8,253 bases of DNA from contig NHIT01000025.1 of NCBI GenBank assembly GCA_002171925.1, positions 2,329-10,581 on the forward strand. Direction: 5' to 3'. A program made the translations under genes and the position numbers. Each line of letters begins with the position of its first letter. The first letter of the stretch is position 1. The DNA comes from Candidatus Pelagibacter sp. TMED196 (GTDB lineage: Bacteria; Pseudomonadota; Alphaproteobacteria; Pelagibacterales; Pelagibacteraceae). The notes beneath the pieces were generated by a model. That model was given only the letters and a program-made list of their open reading frames with translations, was not told the DNA's origin and did no database searches. This document shows, piece after piece, positions 1-6,648 of this stretch.

Positions 1-215
1 AATGATAAAATTTCAACGTCATTACCTATTCTTACTTTTTTACCGATGACTACATATGGATTAATGATCACATTTTTTCCAAATTTAGTGTCTTTGGATA
101 AAAAGATTGTTTCTGGAGCAATTAAATTTACGCCAGACTTTAAAGCTTTTTTTCGTAATCTTTCCTGAATTGCTTTGTATACAATAGCTTTTTTAAATTT
201 TGAATTTGTGTTCAT
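1..215 (-). CDS. glmU: GlmU acetyltransferase-domain protein, N-terminal part (runs off the left edge)
   Basis: About 71 codons are visible from the ATG at 215-213. The protein starts MNTNSKFKKAIVYKAIQERL and continues with GVNLIAPETIFL, then hexapeptide-type turns (TKFGKNVIINPYVVIGKKVRIGNDVEIL). This matches the linker helix and first coils of the left-handed beta-helix of GlmU, the domain that acetylates glucosamine-1-phosphate on the way to UDP-GlcNAc for peptidoglycan and LPS. In the usual bifunctional GlmU about 230 residues of uridylyltransferase precede this point. Here an in-frame TAA lies at 230-228, only 12 bases upstream of the ATG, and the next gene upstream is on the other strand, so the first domain is absent. 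The acetyltransferase active site lies outside the window and cannot be checked. It could also be another hexapeptide transferase with a GlmU-like linker. The symbol applies to the C-terminal half only. Confidence 0.75.
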   Translation of the reverse strand, partial: MNTNSKFKKAIVYKAIQERLRKKALKSGVNLIAPETIFLSKDTKFGKNVIINPYVVIGKKVRIGNDVEILS

Positions 216-231
216 AAAAATTTGTCTTTAC

Positions 232-260
232 ATTAGAAATATGATTGTAATAAGTCACAA
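232..260 (-). promoter_or_regulatory. Candidate promoter of the GlmU-like gene
   Basis: Reading the minus strand, TTGTGA (260-255) is followed after 17 bp by TCTAAT (237-232), a 4/6 and 5/6 fit to sigma70 boxes. Transcription would begin near 225, about 10 nt before the ATG at 215. The -35 lies between the two arms of the inverted repeat at 245-277. This is a motif match only, in AT-rich DNA where such matches arise easily. Confidence 0.35.
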
Positions 261-277
261 AATATTTCTTATTACAA
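245..277. repeat. Perfect 10-bp inverted repeat in the divergent glmU-like/gph region
   Basis: TTGTAATAAG at 245-254 is exactly mirrored by CTTATTACAA at 268-277, with a 13-bp spacer. It fills much of the 72-bp gap between two divergent genes and ends 10 bp before the ATG of the plus-strand gene. It could be an operator for a dimeric regulator, or a hairpin in the plus-strand leader next to the start codon. There is no T-tract after it that would make it a terminator. I do not recognise the half-site. Confidence 0.55.
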
Positions 278-287
278 CTTGAACGAA

Positions 288-950
288 ATGACTCAAAAAT
301 TAACAATTTTATTCGATCTAGATGGAACTCTAGTTAATACAGCTCCTGATCTGATGGCTGCACACAATCACGTTATGAAAAAATTTGGTTACCAGCAAAA
401 AAATCTTGGTGATATTAAACATCTTGCCGGTAAAGGTGCATGGATAATGATGCAAAAATCTTTCAAGGAAGAAATTAAAGACGAAAAATTGAAAAAAGAA
501 ATGGTAAGGGAATTTTTAGATTATTATGCTAAAAATATTGACAATAATAGTACACCAATAAATGGTGTGATTAGTTTTTTAAAATGGGCAAAATCAAAAA
601 AAATCCCCATGGCTGTATGCACAAATAAGCAAGAAAGACTTGCGGTCGATTTATTAAAAAAAATAAAGTTAGAAGAATATTTTCATTATATTGCTGGTTG
701 CGATACATTTGATTTTAATAAACCTGATCCTAGACATCTAACCAATGTGATTGAAATAATTGGTGGAGATGTAAATAAATCAATAATGGTTGGTGACAGC
801 GAAGTTGACTCTCAATCAGCGACAAACGCTAAAATCCCATTTATATTAGTCGAAGATGGATATACAGATAAAAAAACTGATCAAATTCCACATAATATTG
901 TTGTTAAAAATTTTTTAAATTTTGAAAAAATAATCGAAAAATTTTTATGA
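288..950 (+). CDS. gph: HAD-family phosphatase, phosphoglycolate phosphatase-like
   Basis: The 220-residue protein has all HAD motifs: DLDGT at residues 10-14 (nucleophile D10, acid D12), a motif II Thr in CTNKQ (T112), the NKPDP lysine (K145), and MVGDSEVD with metal-binding D170 and D174. The helical insertion after motif I is a C1-type cap, and the length is typical of Gph, which dephosphorylates 2-phosphoglycolate from DNA repair or oxygenase side reactions. Relatives with other phosphate substrates look much alike, so the substrate is an inference. The ATG at 288 puts the nucleophile motif at the usual distance from the N-terminus; a TTG at 279 would add three residues, and neither has a clear ribosome binding site. 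The stop overlaps the next start (ATGA), so it is probably co-transcribed with the exporter gene. Confidence 0.88.
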   Translation: MTQKLTILFDLDGTLVNTAPDLMAAHNHVMKKFGYQQKNLGDIKHLAGKGAWIMMQKSFKEEIKDEKLKKEMVREFLDYYAKNIDNNSTPINGVISFLKWAKSKKIPMAVCTNKQERLAVDLLKKIKLEEYFHYIAGCDTFDFNKPDPRHLTNVIEIIGGDVNKSIMVGDSEVDSQSATNAKIPFILVEDGYTDKKTDQIPHNIVVKNFLNFEKIIEKFL

Positions 951-1549
951 TAGATTTTCAATTACTATCTGCATTGGTCACTTATTATTTTATTATGTTT
1001 GCAACCCCTGGACCTAATAATGCAATGCTAACTGCTTCTGGATTGAAGTTTGGTTTTATAAAAACTTTGCCACATTTGATTGGGATACCATTGGGTCATA
1101 TTTTTCAAATAGGTCTTGTGTGTTTTGGTTTTGGTAATCTTTTTGTATTATTTCCAGAATTGCAATTTTATATGAAGATATTGTGTTTCGTTTATTTAAT
1201 ATACTTGGGGTGGAAAATTATTGGCTCTTTTAGTTTGGTAGAAAAAGATACAGGTGGTCGACCTTTAAAATTTTATGAAGCATCTTTATTTCAATTTATA
1301 AATCCAAAAGCTTGGGCAGTTGCTATTACAGTTGCTTCTGGTTTTTTCCCTACTGAAGAAAACTTTATTATTGCTACAATGTTCCTAGTAATTACTGCTG
1401 CAATAGTTTGTTTTCCGTCCATATGCATTTGGGCTATTTTTGGTAATAGTCTAAGAATCTTTATAAAAAACTCTAAAGCCAAAATAATAACTGAATATAT
1501 TTTGGCATTTTTGTTAGTTTTAACTGCTTTAGTAGTATTATTAAAATAA
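947..1549 (+). CDS. LysE/RhtB-family amino-acid exporter
   Basis: A 200-residue, strongly hydrophobic inner-membrane protein with about six predicted membrane segments (roughly residues 7-25, 42-67, 72-94, 113-133, 140-165 and 180-199). The family signature TPGPNN is at residues 20-25, and the second-half motif NPKAW is at 119-123, after the short polar loop. Members export amino acids such as lysine, threonine or homoserine lactone, or related metabolites, using the proton gradient; the substrate cannot be told from sequence. Its ATG overlaps the stop of the phosphatase gene by 4 bp, indicating translational coupling. Its stop is followed within 4 bp by the putative prpB promoter. Length and topology are complete for the family. 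Confidence 0.9.
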   Translation: MIDFQLLSALVTYYFIMFATPGPNNAMLTASGLKFGFIKTLPHLIGIPLGHIFQIGLVCFGFGNLFVLFPELQFYMKILCFVYLIYLGWKIIGSFSLVEKDTGGRPLKFYEASLFQFINPKAWAVAITVASGFFPTEENFIIATMFLVITAAIVCFPSICIWAIFGNSLRIFIKNSKAKIITEYILAFLLVLTALVVLLK

Positions 1550-1552
1550 TCT

Positions 1553-1581
1553 TTGATTTTATATTTTTGTTTTAATATAAA
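1553..1581 (+). promoter_or_regulatory. Compact sigma70-like promoter for prpBC
   Basis: TTGATT (1553-1558) and TATAAA (1576-1581) are separated by exactly 17 bp and lie in the 38-bp gap after the exporter gene. The expected start of transcription, about 7 bp after the -10, falls at or next to the prpB ATG (1588). No Shine-Dalgarno-like sequence precedes that ATG. Transcription of prpB from here would therefore give a leaderless or nearly leaderless mRNA. Confidence 0.5.
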
Positions 1582-1587
1582 AACTTA

Positions 1588-2484
1588 ATGCATTTTACAA
1601 AAAAAGATGCCAAAACTAAAAGAAAAGATTTTTTAAACAATCTTAAAAAAAATAAATTACTTAGATTTCCAGGGGCATATAATCCTTTGTGTGCCAAATT
1701 AATTGCAGAGATAGGATTTGATGGCGTATATATATCTGGTGGAGTTATGTCTAATGACCTTGGAATTCCTGACATAGGTTTAACTACTTTAAATCATGTT
1801 AGTTATAGAGCAAGTCAAATTGCTAAAGTTACTGATTTGCCGACAATAGTTGATGCCGATACAGGTTTTACAGATTGTAAGAAGACAATAGAAACTTTAG
1901 AAGAAATGGGTCTCTCTGGGTGTCATATTGAGGATCAAATTGCAGAAAAAAGATGTGGTCACTTAGATAACAAAGAACTTATTTCAAAAGATCAAATGGT
2001 AAAAAAAATTAAAGAAGCTGTTTCCTCAAGAAAAGATCAAAATTTTTCAATTATAGTGAGAACTGATGCTAACCTTGTAGAAGGACTTGAAAAAACAATT
2101 GAAAGAATAAAAGCATATGAAGCCGCGGGCGCAGATATAATATTCCCAGAGTCAATGAAAGATGAAAAAGAGTTTGAAAGTGTTAGAAAAAACTCAAAAG
2201 TATTCTTGTTAGCTAATATGACAGAATTTGGGAAATCAAAAATATTATCCACAAAAGAATTGAAAGCTTTAGGGTATAATATTGTTATATATCCAGTAAC
2301 AACGCAAAGGTTAGCAATGAAAAGTGTGGAGGATGGTCTTAAGTCCATTTTTAAGGATGGACATCAAAATAACATTATAGATAAAATGCAAACTCGAAAA
2401 AGATTATATGAATTGGTAGAGTATGAAAAGTATAATACTCCTGATAAAAAAATTACTGATTTTAAAACTGAGGGACACGAATAA
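1588..2484 (+). CDS. prpB: 2-methylisocitrate lyase
   Basis: This 298-residue protein of the isocitrate lyase/PEP mutase superfamily cleaves 2-methylisocitrate to succinate and pyruvate, the last step of the methylcitrate cycle for propionyl-CoA. Visible landmarks are FPGAYNP (27-33), the SGG loop (50-52), the metal-binding VDADTGF (D89, D91), the catalytic loop KRCGH (121-125, C123), R158, E188 and NMTEFG (210-215). The KRCGH loop and the length separate it from isocitrate lyase, which is much longer, and from phosphonate-specific relatives that lack this cysteine loop. It is followed after 2 bp by prpC, which supports the assignment. Upstream of the ATG there is a promoter but no ribosome binding site. 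Confidence 0.92.
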   Translation: MHFTKKDAKTKRKDFLNNLKKNKLLRFPGAYNPLCAKLIAEIGFDGVYISGGVMSNDLGIPDIGLTTLNHVSYRASQIAKVTDLPTIVDADTGFTDCKKTIETLEEMGLSGCHIEDQIAEKRCGHLDNKELISKDQMVKKIKEAVSSRKDQNFSIIVRTDANLVEGLEKTIERIKAYEAAGADIIFPESMKDEKEFESVRKNSKVFLLANMTEFGKSKILSTKELKALGYNIVIYPVTTQRLAMKSVEDGLKSIFKDGHQNNIIDKMQTRKRLYELVEYEKYNTPDKKITDFKTEGHE

Positions 2485-2486
2485 GT

Positions 2487-3611
2487 ATGGCTGAGGAAAT
2501 TAAAAAAGGTTTGATGGGAATAGTTGTTGATGAAACTACTATCTCTCAAGTAATGCCGGAAATAAATTCTCTAACTTACAGGGGTTATAAAGTCCAGGAT
2601 CTTTGTGAGAAATGTAGTTTCGAAGAAGTAGCTTATTTGGTTTTGAATGGCGAACTTCCAAAGTCTAAAGAACTCAAAAAGTTTATTAAAGAAGAGAGAA
2701 TTAATCGTAAATTATCAAAACAAATTTTAAACGATATTAAAAATATGCCAAAAAAGGCACATCCTATGGATGCCATTAGATCAGCAGTTAGTTTGATGGG
2801 TCTTGAGGATAAAGATACAAGAGACAACTCTCCAAAAGCGAATATGAGAAAAGCAATGAGAATTTTCGCTCAAACTCCAACTGCTGTGGCAGCATATTTT
2901 AGAGCTCGTAAAGGTAAGAAGTTTATTCCTCCAAATAAAAAATTATCTTATTCGGAAAATTTCTTTAATATGATGTTTGGCAAGGTTCCCAACAAAGAAA
3001 TTGTAAAAGCTTTTGACGTATCAATGATACTTTATGCTGAACATAGTTTTAATGTTTCGACTTTTACTGCAAGAACTATTACAAGTAGTCTTTCTGATAT
3101 GCATGGAGCCATTACTGGTGCAATAGCAAGCTTAAAAGGTCCGTTACATGGCGGTGCAAATGAAGCAGTAATGCATATGTTCAAAGAAATTAATAAACCA
3201 GAAAAAGCTGAAACATGGATAAATAATGCCCTTAACGAAAAGAAAGTTGTTATGGGTTTTGGGCATAGAGTATATAGAAGTGGAGATTCTAGAGTGCCAA
3301 CAATGAAAAAATATTTTTTAAAAGTTGCTGAACTTAAAAAAAATTCCAAATATCCCAAGATGTATAAGACTCTCGAAAAAGTTATGCTTGAAAGAAAGAA
3401 TATTCACCCAAATGTAGATTATCCCTGTGGTCCTACATACCATTTAATGGGTATAGATACAGATTTTTTTACACCAGTATTTGTTATGGCAAGAATAACC
3501 GGCTGGTCAGCTCATATAATTGAGCAACATGCGGCCAATAAACTTATAAGACCTTTGTCGAAGTACAAAGGTAGTGAACATAGAGAAGTTTTATCCTTAA
3601 ATATTAGATAA
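2487..3611 (+). CDS. prpC: 2-methylcitrate synthase (citrate synthase family)
   Basis: The 374-residue protein is of the short, bacterial type II-like citrate synthase form. It carries AEHSFNVSTFTAR (H186), KGPLHGGANE (H221), the signature GFGHRVYRSGDSR (H260) and TDFFTP (D326), the expected histidine and aspartate catalytic set, plus the R336 and R355 regions that bind carboxylates. It condenses propionyl-CoA with oxaloacetate. Sequence alone does not firmly separate it from citrate synthase; the 2-bp spacing from prpB is the main reason for the call. A GAGGGA stretch at 2470-2475 inside the end of prpB, 11 bp before the ATG, is a possible ribosome binding site. The methylcitrate dehydratase partner is not in the window. 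Its stop lies 2 bp from the convergent nrdB stop. Confidence 0.88.
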   Translation: MAEEIKKGLMGIVVDETTISQVMPEINSLTYRGYKVQDLCEKCSFEEVAYLVLNGELPKSKELKKFIKEERINRKLSKQILNDIKNMPKKAHPMDAIRSAVSLMGLEDKDTRDNSPKANMRKAMRIFAQTPTAVAAYFRARKGKKFIPPNKKLSYSENFFNMMFGKVPNKEIVKAFDVSMILYAEHSFNVSTFTARTITSSLSDMHGAITGAIASLKGPLHGGANEAVMHMFKEINKPEKAETWINNALNEKKVVMGFGHRVYRSGDSRVPTMKKYFLKVAELKKNSKYPKMYKTLEKVMLERKNIHPNVDYPCGPTYHLMGIDTDFFTPVFVMARITGWSAHIIEQHAANKLIRPLSKYKGSEHREVLSLNIR

Positions 3612-3613
3612 TC

Positions 3614-4615
3614 TTACGAAAATGCTTCTGCCCAAGAACCTTTAGTAGATGCTTTAGAATATTCAGTGGCTCTTCCTTCAAAAAAGTTCATGTGTTCAAC
3701 AGCGTTAAGCATTGTGTCTAACCAGGTGAGTGGGTTTTTTTCAATTTTATAAATTGGCTGCAAACCAAGTTGGATTAACCTTCTGTCACCTATCCATCTA
3801 ATATATTTCTTAACTTGATCAGCAGTTAAACCTTCAATTGGTCCCATTTGAAAAGCTAAGTCAATGAATGAATCTTCGTGTGATATAATTGTTTTACAAG
3901 CATCATAAAGTTCGTTTTTTAATTTATCATTCCAGATTTCAGGATTTTCCTTTATAAAAGCTTTAAACAGCCTGATCATAGAATTGCAATGAAGGGTTTC
4001 GTCTCTTACAGACCAAGTAACTATTTGGCCCATTCCTTTCATTTTGTTGTGTCTTGGGAAATTCAGAAGAATTGCAAAACTTGCAAAAAGTTGAAGGCCT
4101 TCGGTAAAAGCACTAAATACTGCTACGGTCTTTGCTATATCTGCTTTTGAATTTACATTAAATCCTTGCATGTAATCATACTTATCTTTCATCTCTTTAT
4201 ACTTCATGAAAGCAGAATATTCGGACTCTGGCATTCCTATAGTATCAAGTAAATGAGAGTAAGCTGCTATATGTACTGTCTCCATGGCTGCAAATGCAGT
4301 CATCATCATTAGAACCTCTGTGGGTTTAAAAACAGTAGTGTAGTGTCTCAAGTAACAATTATTAACCTCGACATCTGCTTGGGTAAAAAACCTGAAAATT
4401 TGAGTTAAAAGATTTTTTTCACCTTGTGATAAATTTTTTTGCCAATCTCTTACATCGTCTCCTAGAGGCACTTCTTCTGGTAACCAATGTATTCTTTGTT
4501 GGGTTAGCCATGCATCGTAGCACCAAGGATATCTGAAAGGTTTGTAAACTGGGTTTTCAACTAGTAAACCTCCTTTAAAAACTTCTTTTTCTTTTTTTAA
4601 GTTAATTACTGACAT
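3614..4615 (-). CDS. nrdB: Ribonucleoside-diphosphate reductase, class I small (radical) subunit
   Basis: The 333-residue R2 protein houses the diiron-tyrosyl cofactor that starts ribonucleotide reduction in the large subunit. Counting from the chosen ATG, the metal ligands appear as D81 (TQADVEV), E112 and H115 (METVHIAAY), E172 (FTEGLQ), E206 and H209 (VRDETLH). The tyrosine at the radical position is Y119, so this looks like a Tyr-radical enzyme and not the Phe-containing class Ic type. I chose the ATG at 4615 because GAGGAG at 4629-4624 lies 8 nt upstream; an in-frame GTG at 4624 abuts that site too closely. It overlaps the end of nrdA by 10 bp. There is no room for an N-terminal ATP cone. 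The C-terminus, ending in WAEAFS, should dock in the large subunit. Confidence 0.93.
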   Translation of the reverse strand: MSVINLKKEKEVFKGGLLVENPVYKPFRYPWCYDAWLTQQRIHWLPEEVPLGDDVRDWQKNLSQGEKNLLTQIFRFFTQADVEVNNCYLRHYTTVFKPTEVLMMMTAFAAMETVHIAAYSHLLDTIGMPESEYSAFMKYKEMKDKYDYMQGFNVNSKADIAKTVAVFSAFTEGLQLFASFAILLNFPRHNKMKGMGQIVTWSVRDETLHCNSMIRLFKAFIKENPEIWNDKLKNELYDACKTIISHEDSFIDLAFQMGPIEGLTADQVKKYIRWIGDRRLIQLGLQPIYKIEKNPLTWLDTMLNAVEHMNFFEGRATEYSKASTKGSWAEAFS

Positions 4616-6558
4616 GATAAGCACTCCTCATATTTATTATCCTCATTACTTGATTCTTCTTTATTTGAATAAACATTCTTTGTCACATCTGTGGATGATC
4701 CTGCATTAATATTTTCTGCTCTTTGAATAGATTTAGATCTGCAATAGTAAAGGCTTTTTAAACCTTTTTTCCAAGCTTGGAAATGTAACTGATGAAGATC
4801 TTTTTTATGTACGTCTGCAGGCACAAAAACATTAACTGATTGTGCTTGGGAAATATTTGGCGTTCTATCTGCACCCAATTCAACAACCCACCTTTGATCT
4901 ATTTCAAAAGCTGTTTTGAATGTTTCTTTCTCCTCTTTAGTTAAAAATTTAAGGTGTGAAACCGAGCCCTGATTTGTTGTTATAGTGGACCAAACTTCAT
5001 CTGTGTTCTTTCCATGTTTTTCTAAAATTTTTGTTAGATACTTATTTCTAACATTGTATGAACCAGAAAGGGTTTTGTGAGTATAACTATTAGCAGCGAT
5101 AGGTTCAATACCGGGTGAGGCTCCACCACAAATTATCGAAATTGAAGCTGTAGGCGCAATTGCAGTTTTATTTGAAAATCTTTCTTTTATTCCAAACTCT
5201 TCAGCGTCAGGGCACGCCCCTCTTTCCTCAGCAAGATCTTTTGATGCTTTATCAACCTTTTTTTGTATTAATGTAAAGATTTTTTTATTCCACACTTTGC
5301 TCATTACTGATCCAAAGGGAATTCCTTTTTGTTGAAAATAAGAATGCAATCCCATAACACCTAAACCTACACTTCTTTCTCTTGCTGCTGCATATTTCGC
5401 GTTTGCGAAACTATCAGGTGCTTTATTGATAAAATCTGTGAGAACATTGTCTAAAAATCTCATTATATCCTCAACAAAATTTTCATCATCCTTCCATTCA
5501 TCGTATTTTTCTATATTTAAAGAAGATAAACAACATACTGCTGTTCTTTCGTTTCCTTCCCTATCTTTTCCTGTTGGTAATGTAATCTCACTGCAAAGAT
5601 TTGAAGTTTTAACGGTTAGTCCTGCTAATTTATGATGCTGAGGTATTTGTCTATTCACAGTGTCAATATAAATTATGTAAGGTTCACCTGTTTCTACTCT
5701 AGCGGTTAAAAGTCTTATCCATAAATTTCTTGCAGATAAAGTTGTTTGAACTGATCCGTCTTTTGGACTTTTTAAAGCCCACTGACTATCTGTTTCAACT
5801 GCTCTCATGAAGGCGTCGGAAACTAAAACTCCATGATGTAAGTTTAAAGATCTTCTGTTTGTATCACCACCTGTTGGTCTTCTCATTTCTATAAATTCTT
5901 CTATCTCAGGATGATCAATCGGAAGATAACATGCAGCAGATCCTCTTCTTAAAGAACCTTGGCTAATAGCTAAAGTTAAAGAGTCCATCACTTTGATGAA
6001 AGGTATTATCCCTGAAGTTTTTCCTACTTTACCAATCTTTTCTCCGATAGATCTTAAGTTGCCCCAATAACTTCCAATTCCTCCGCCCCTTGCGGCTAAC
6101 CAAACGTTTTCACTCCATAAATCTAAAATACCATTCAAGCTATCCCCTGCTTCATTTAAAAAGCATGATATAGGCAAACCTCTTTCTGTGCCGCCATTAG
6201 ATAGAACTGGTGTAGCAGGCATGAACCATAGATTGCTAATATAATTGTAAAGCCTTTGAGCATGAAGATTGTTGTCAGCATAAGTGCTTGCAACCCGAGC
6301 GAACAAGTCTTGGAAAGATTCGTTCTGTCCCAAATATCTGTCAGATAAAGTTGCTCTGCCAAAATCAGTAAGATTTTTATCTCTTGATCTATCGATTTTG
6401 ATTATGATCCCTTTATCGTTTTGAAAAAGTTCTGTTTCTTGGTTTAAGGAAAATAAATCTGGTTTCTTGTTATCAATATCATTTAAAAAATCGTTATTTT
6501 CAATCTTATCTAAATTTGAGACAGCCTTTTCTATTGCCAAAGTTACATTTTTATTCAT
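4606..6558 (-). CDS. nrdA: Ribonucleoside-diphosphate reductase, class I large (catalytic) subunit
   Basis: The 650-residue R1 protein converts ribonucleotides to deoxyribonucleotides. Visible catalytic landmarks are C132 in PISCFLNE (redox pair, first Cys), the NLCSE motif (N320, thiyl-radical C322, E324), C342 in AVCCLSS (redox pair, second Cys, with an extra C343), the phosphate-binding APTASIS (468-474), the tyrosine pair Y604-Y605 of the radical-transfer path, and a C-terminal CLSC (C646, C649) that would be re-reduced by thioredoxin or glutaredoxin. It is about 110 residues shorter than E. coli NrdA because the N-terminus lacks a recognisable ATP-cone; the first 60 residues are polar and poorly conserved in character. 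Start: ATG at 6558 with AGGAAA 3 nt upstream. It is the first gene of an nrdA-nrdB operon. Confidence 0.94.
   Translation of the reverse strand: MNKNVTLAIEKAVSNLDKIENNDFLNDIDNKKPDLFSLNQETELFQNDKGIIIKIDRSRDKNLTDFGRATLSDRYLGQNESFQDLFARVASTYADNNLHAQRLYNYISNLWFMPATPVLSNGGTERGLPISCFLNEAGDSLNGILDLWSENVWLAARGGGIGSYWGNLRSIGEKIGKVGKTSGIIPFIKVMDSLTLAISQGSLRRGSAACYLPIDHPEIEEFIEMRRPTGGDTNRRSLNLHHGVLVSDAFMRAVETDSQWALKSPKDGSVQTTLSARNLWIRLLTARVETGEPYIIYIDTVNRQIPQHHKLAGLTVKTSNLCSEITLPTGKDREGNERTAVCCLSSLNIEKYDEWKDDENFVEDIMRFLDNVLTDFINKAPDSFANAKYAAARERSVGLGVMGLHSYFQQKGIPFGSVMSKVWNKKIFTLIQKKVDKASKDLAEERGACPDAEEFGIKERFSNKTAIAPTASISIICGGASPGIEPIAANSYTHKTLSGSYNVRNKYLTKILEKHGKNTDEVWSTITTNQGSVSHLKFLTKEEKETFKTAFEIDQRWVVELGADRTPNISQAQSVNVFVPADVHKKDLHQLHFQAWKKGLKSLYYCRSKSIQRAENINAGSSTDVTKNVYSNKEESSNEDNKYEECLSCQ
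4624..4629 (-). promoter_or_regulatory. nrdB ribosome binding site embedded in the nrdA C-terminal codons
   Basis: GAGGAG reads on the minus strand from 4629 to 4624, 8 nt before the ATG at 4615. It decides the nrdB start against the GTG at 4624. The same bases encode Glu-Glu immediately before the first cysteine of the NrdA tail. It is the clearest Shine-Dalgarno sequence in the window. Confidence 0.75.
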
Positions 6559-6592
6559 AATTTTCCTATTTTATCGGTTTATTTGTGCAAAA

Positions 6593-6608
6593 CAACTACA
6601 TGTTGTGT
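6593..6608. promoter_or_regulatory. NrdR box 1 (start-proximal)
   Basis: The core CTACATGTTG (6596-6605) fits the NrdR-box core C-w-A-n-A-T-n-T-w-G at every position, and the right flank tgt also fits. It lies 35 bp before the nrdA ATG, just downstream of the predicted transcription start. NrdR is the zinc-finger/ATP-cone repressor of reductase operons and normally binds two boxes spaced by whole helical turns; the partner is at 6624-6639. Confidence 0.7.
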
Positions 6609-6617
6609 TACAGATAA

Positions 6618-6646
6618 ATTAGTATACTATATAACATTTATATCAA
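6618..6646 (-). promoter_or_regulatory. Candidate nrdAB promoter
   Basis: On the minus strand TTGATA (6646-6641, 5/6 to the -35 consensus) is followed after 17 bp by ACTAAT (6623-6618, 4/6 to the -10). Transcription would start near 6611, giving a leader of about 53 nt before the ATG at 6558. A better -10 match, TATACT at 6626-6621, sits only 14 bp from the -35 and would need a different upstream box. Either choice is overlapped by the NrdR-like boxes. Confidence 0.4.
6624..6639. promoter_or_regulatory. NrdR box 2 (start-distal, half degenerate)
   Basis: The core CTATATAACA (6627-6636) keeps the left half of the NrdR consensus (CTATAT) but departs from it in the right half. Its centre is exactly 31 bp, three helical turns, from the centre of box 1, which is the canonical pairing distance. 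It fills the spacer between the candidate -35 and -10 of nrdA. On its own it would be weak; the spacing makes it credible. Confidence 0.55.
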
Positions 6647-6648
6647 GA

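Noticed and set aside
279..287. TTG at 279 as the start of the HAD phosphatase gene
   Set aside because: It adds only three residues, lacks a ribosome binding site, and lies directly against the inverted repeat; the ATG at 288 fits the family N-terminus as well and is a better initiator.
2037..2348. Long antisense open frames opposite prpB, prpC (3032-3358) and the mutase gene (7189-7524)
   Set aside because: Their translations are serine/phenylalanine/leucine-rich reflections of the sense codons, with no motifs, ribosome sites or gene context; the sense genes are fully convincing.
4616..4624. GTG at 4624 as the nrdB start
   Set aside because: It touches the GAGGAG ribosome binding site, while the ATG at 4615 has a normal 8-nt spacing.
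6620..6629. Palindrome TAGTATACTA as an operator
   Set aside because: It is a low-complexity AT palindrome covering the candidate -10 region and NrdR box 2, which explain it better.
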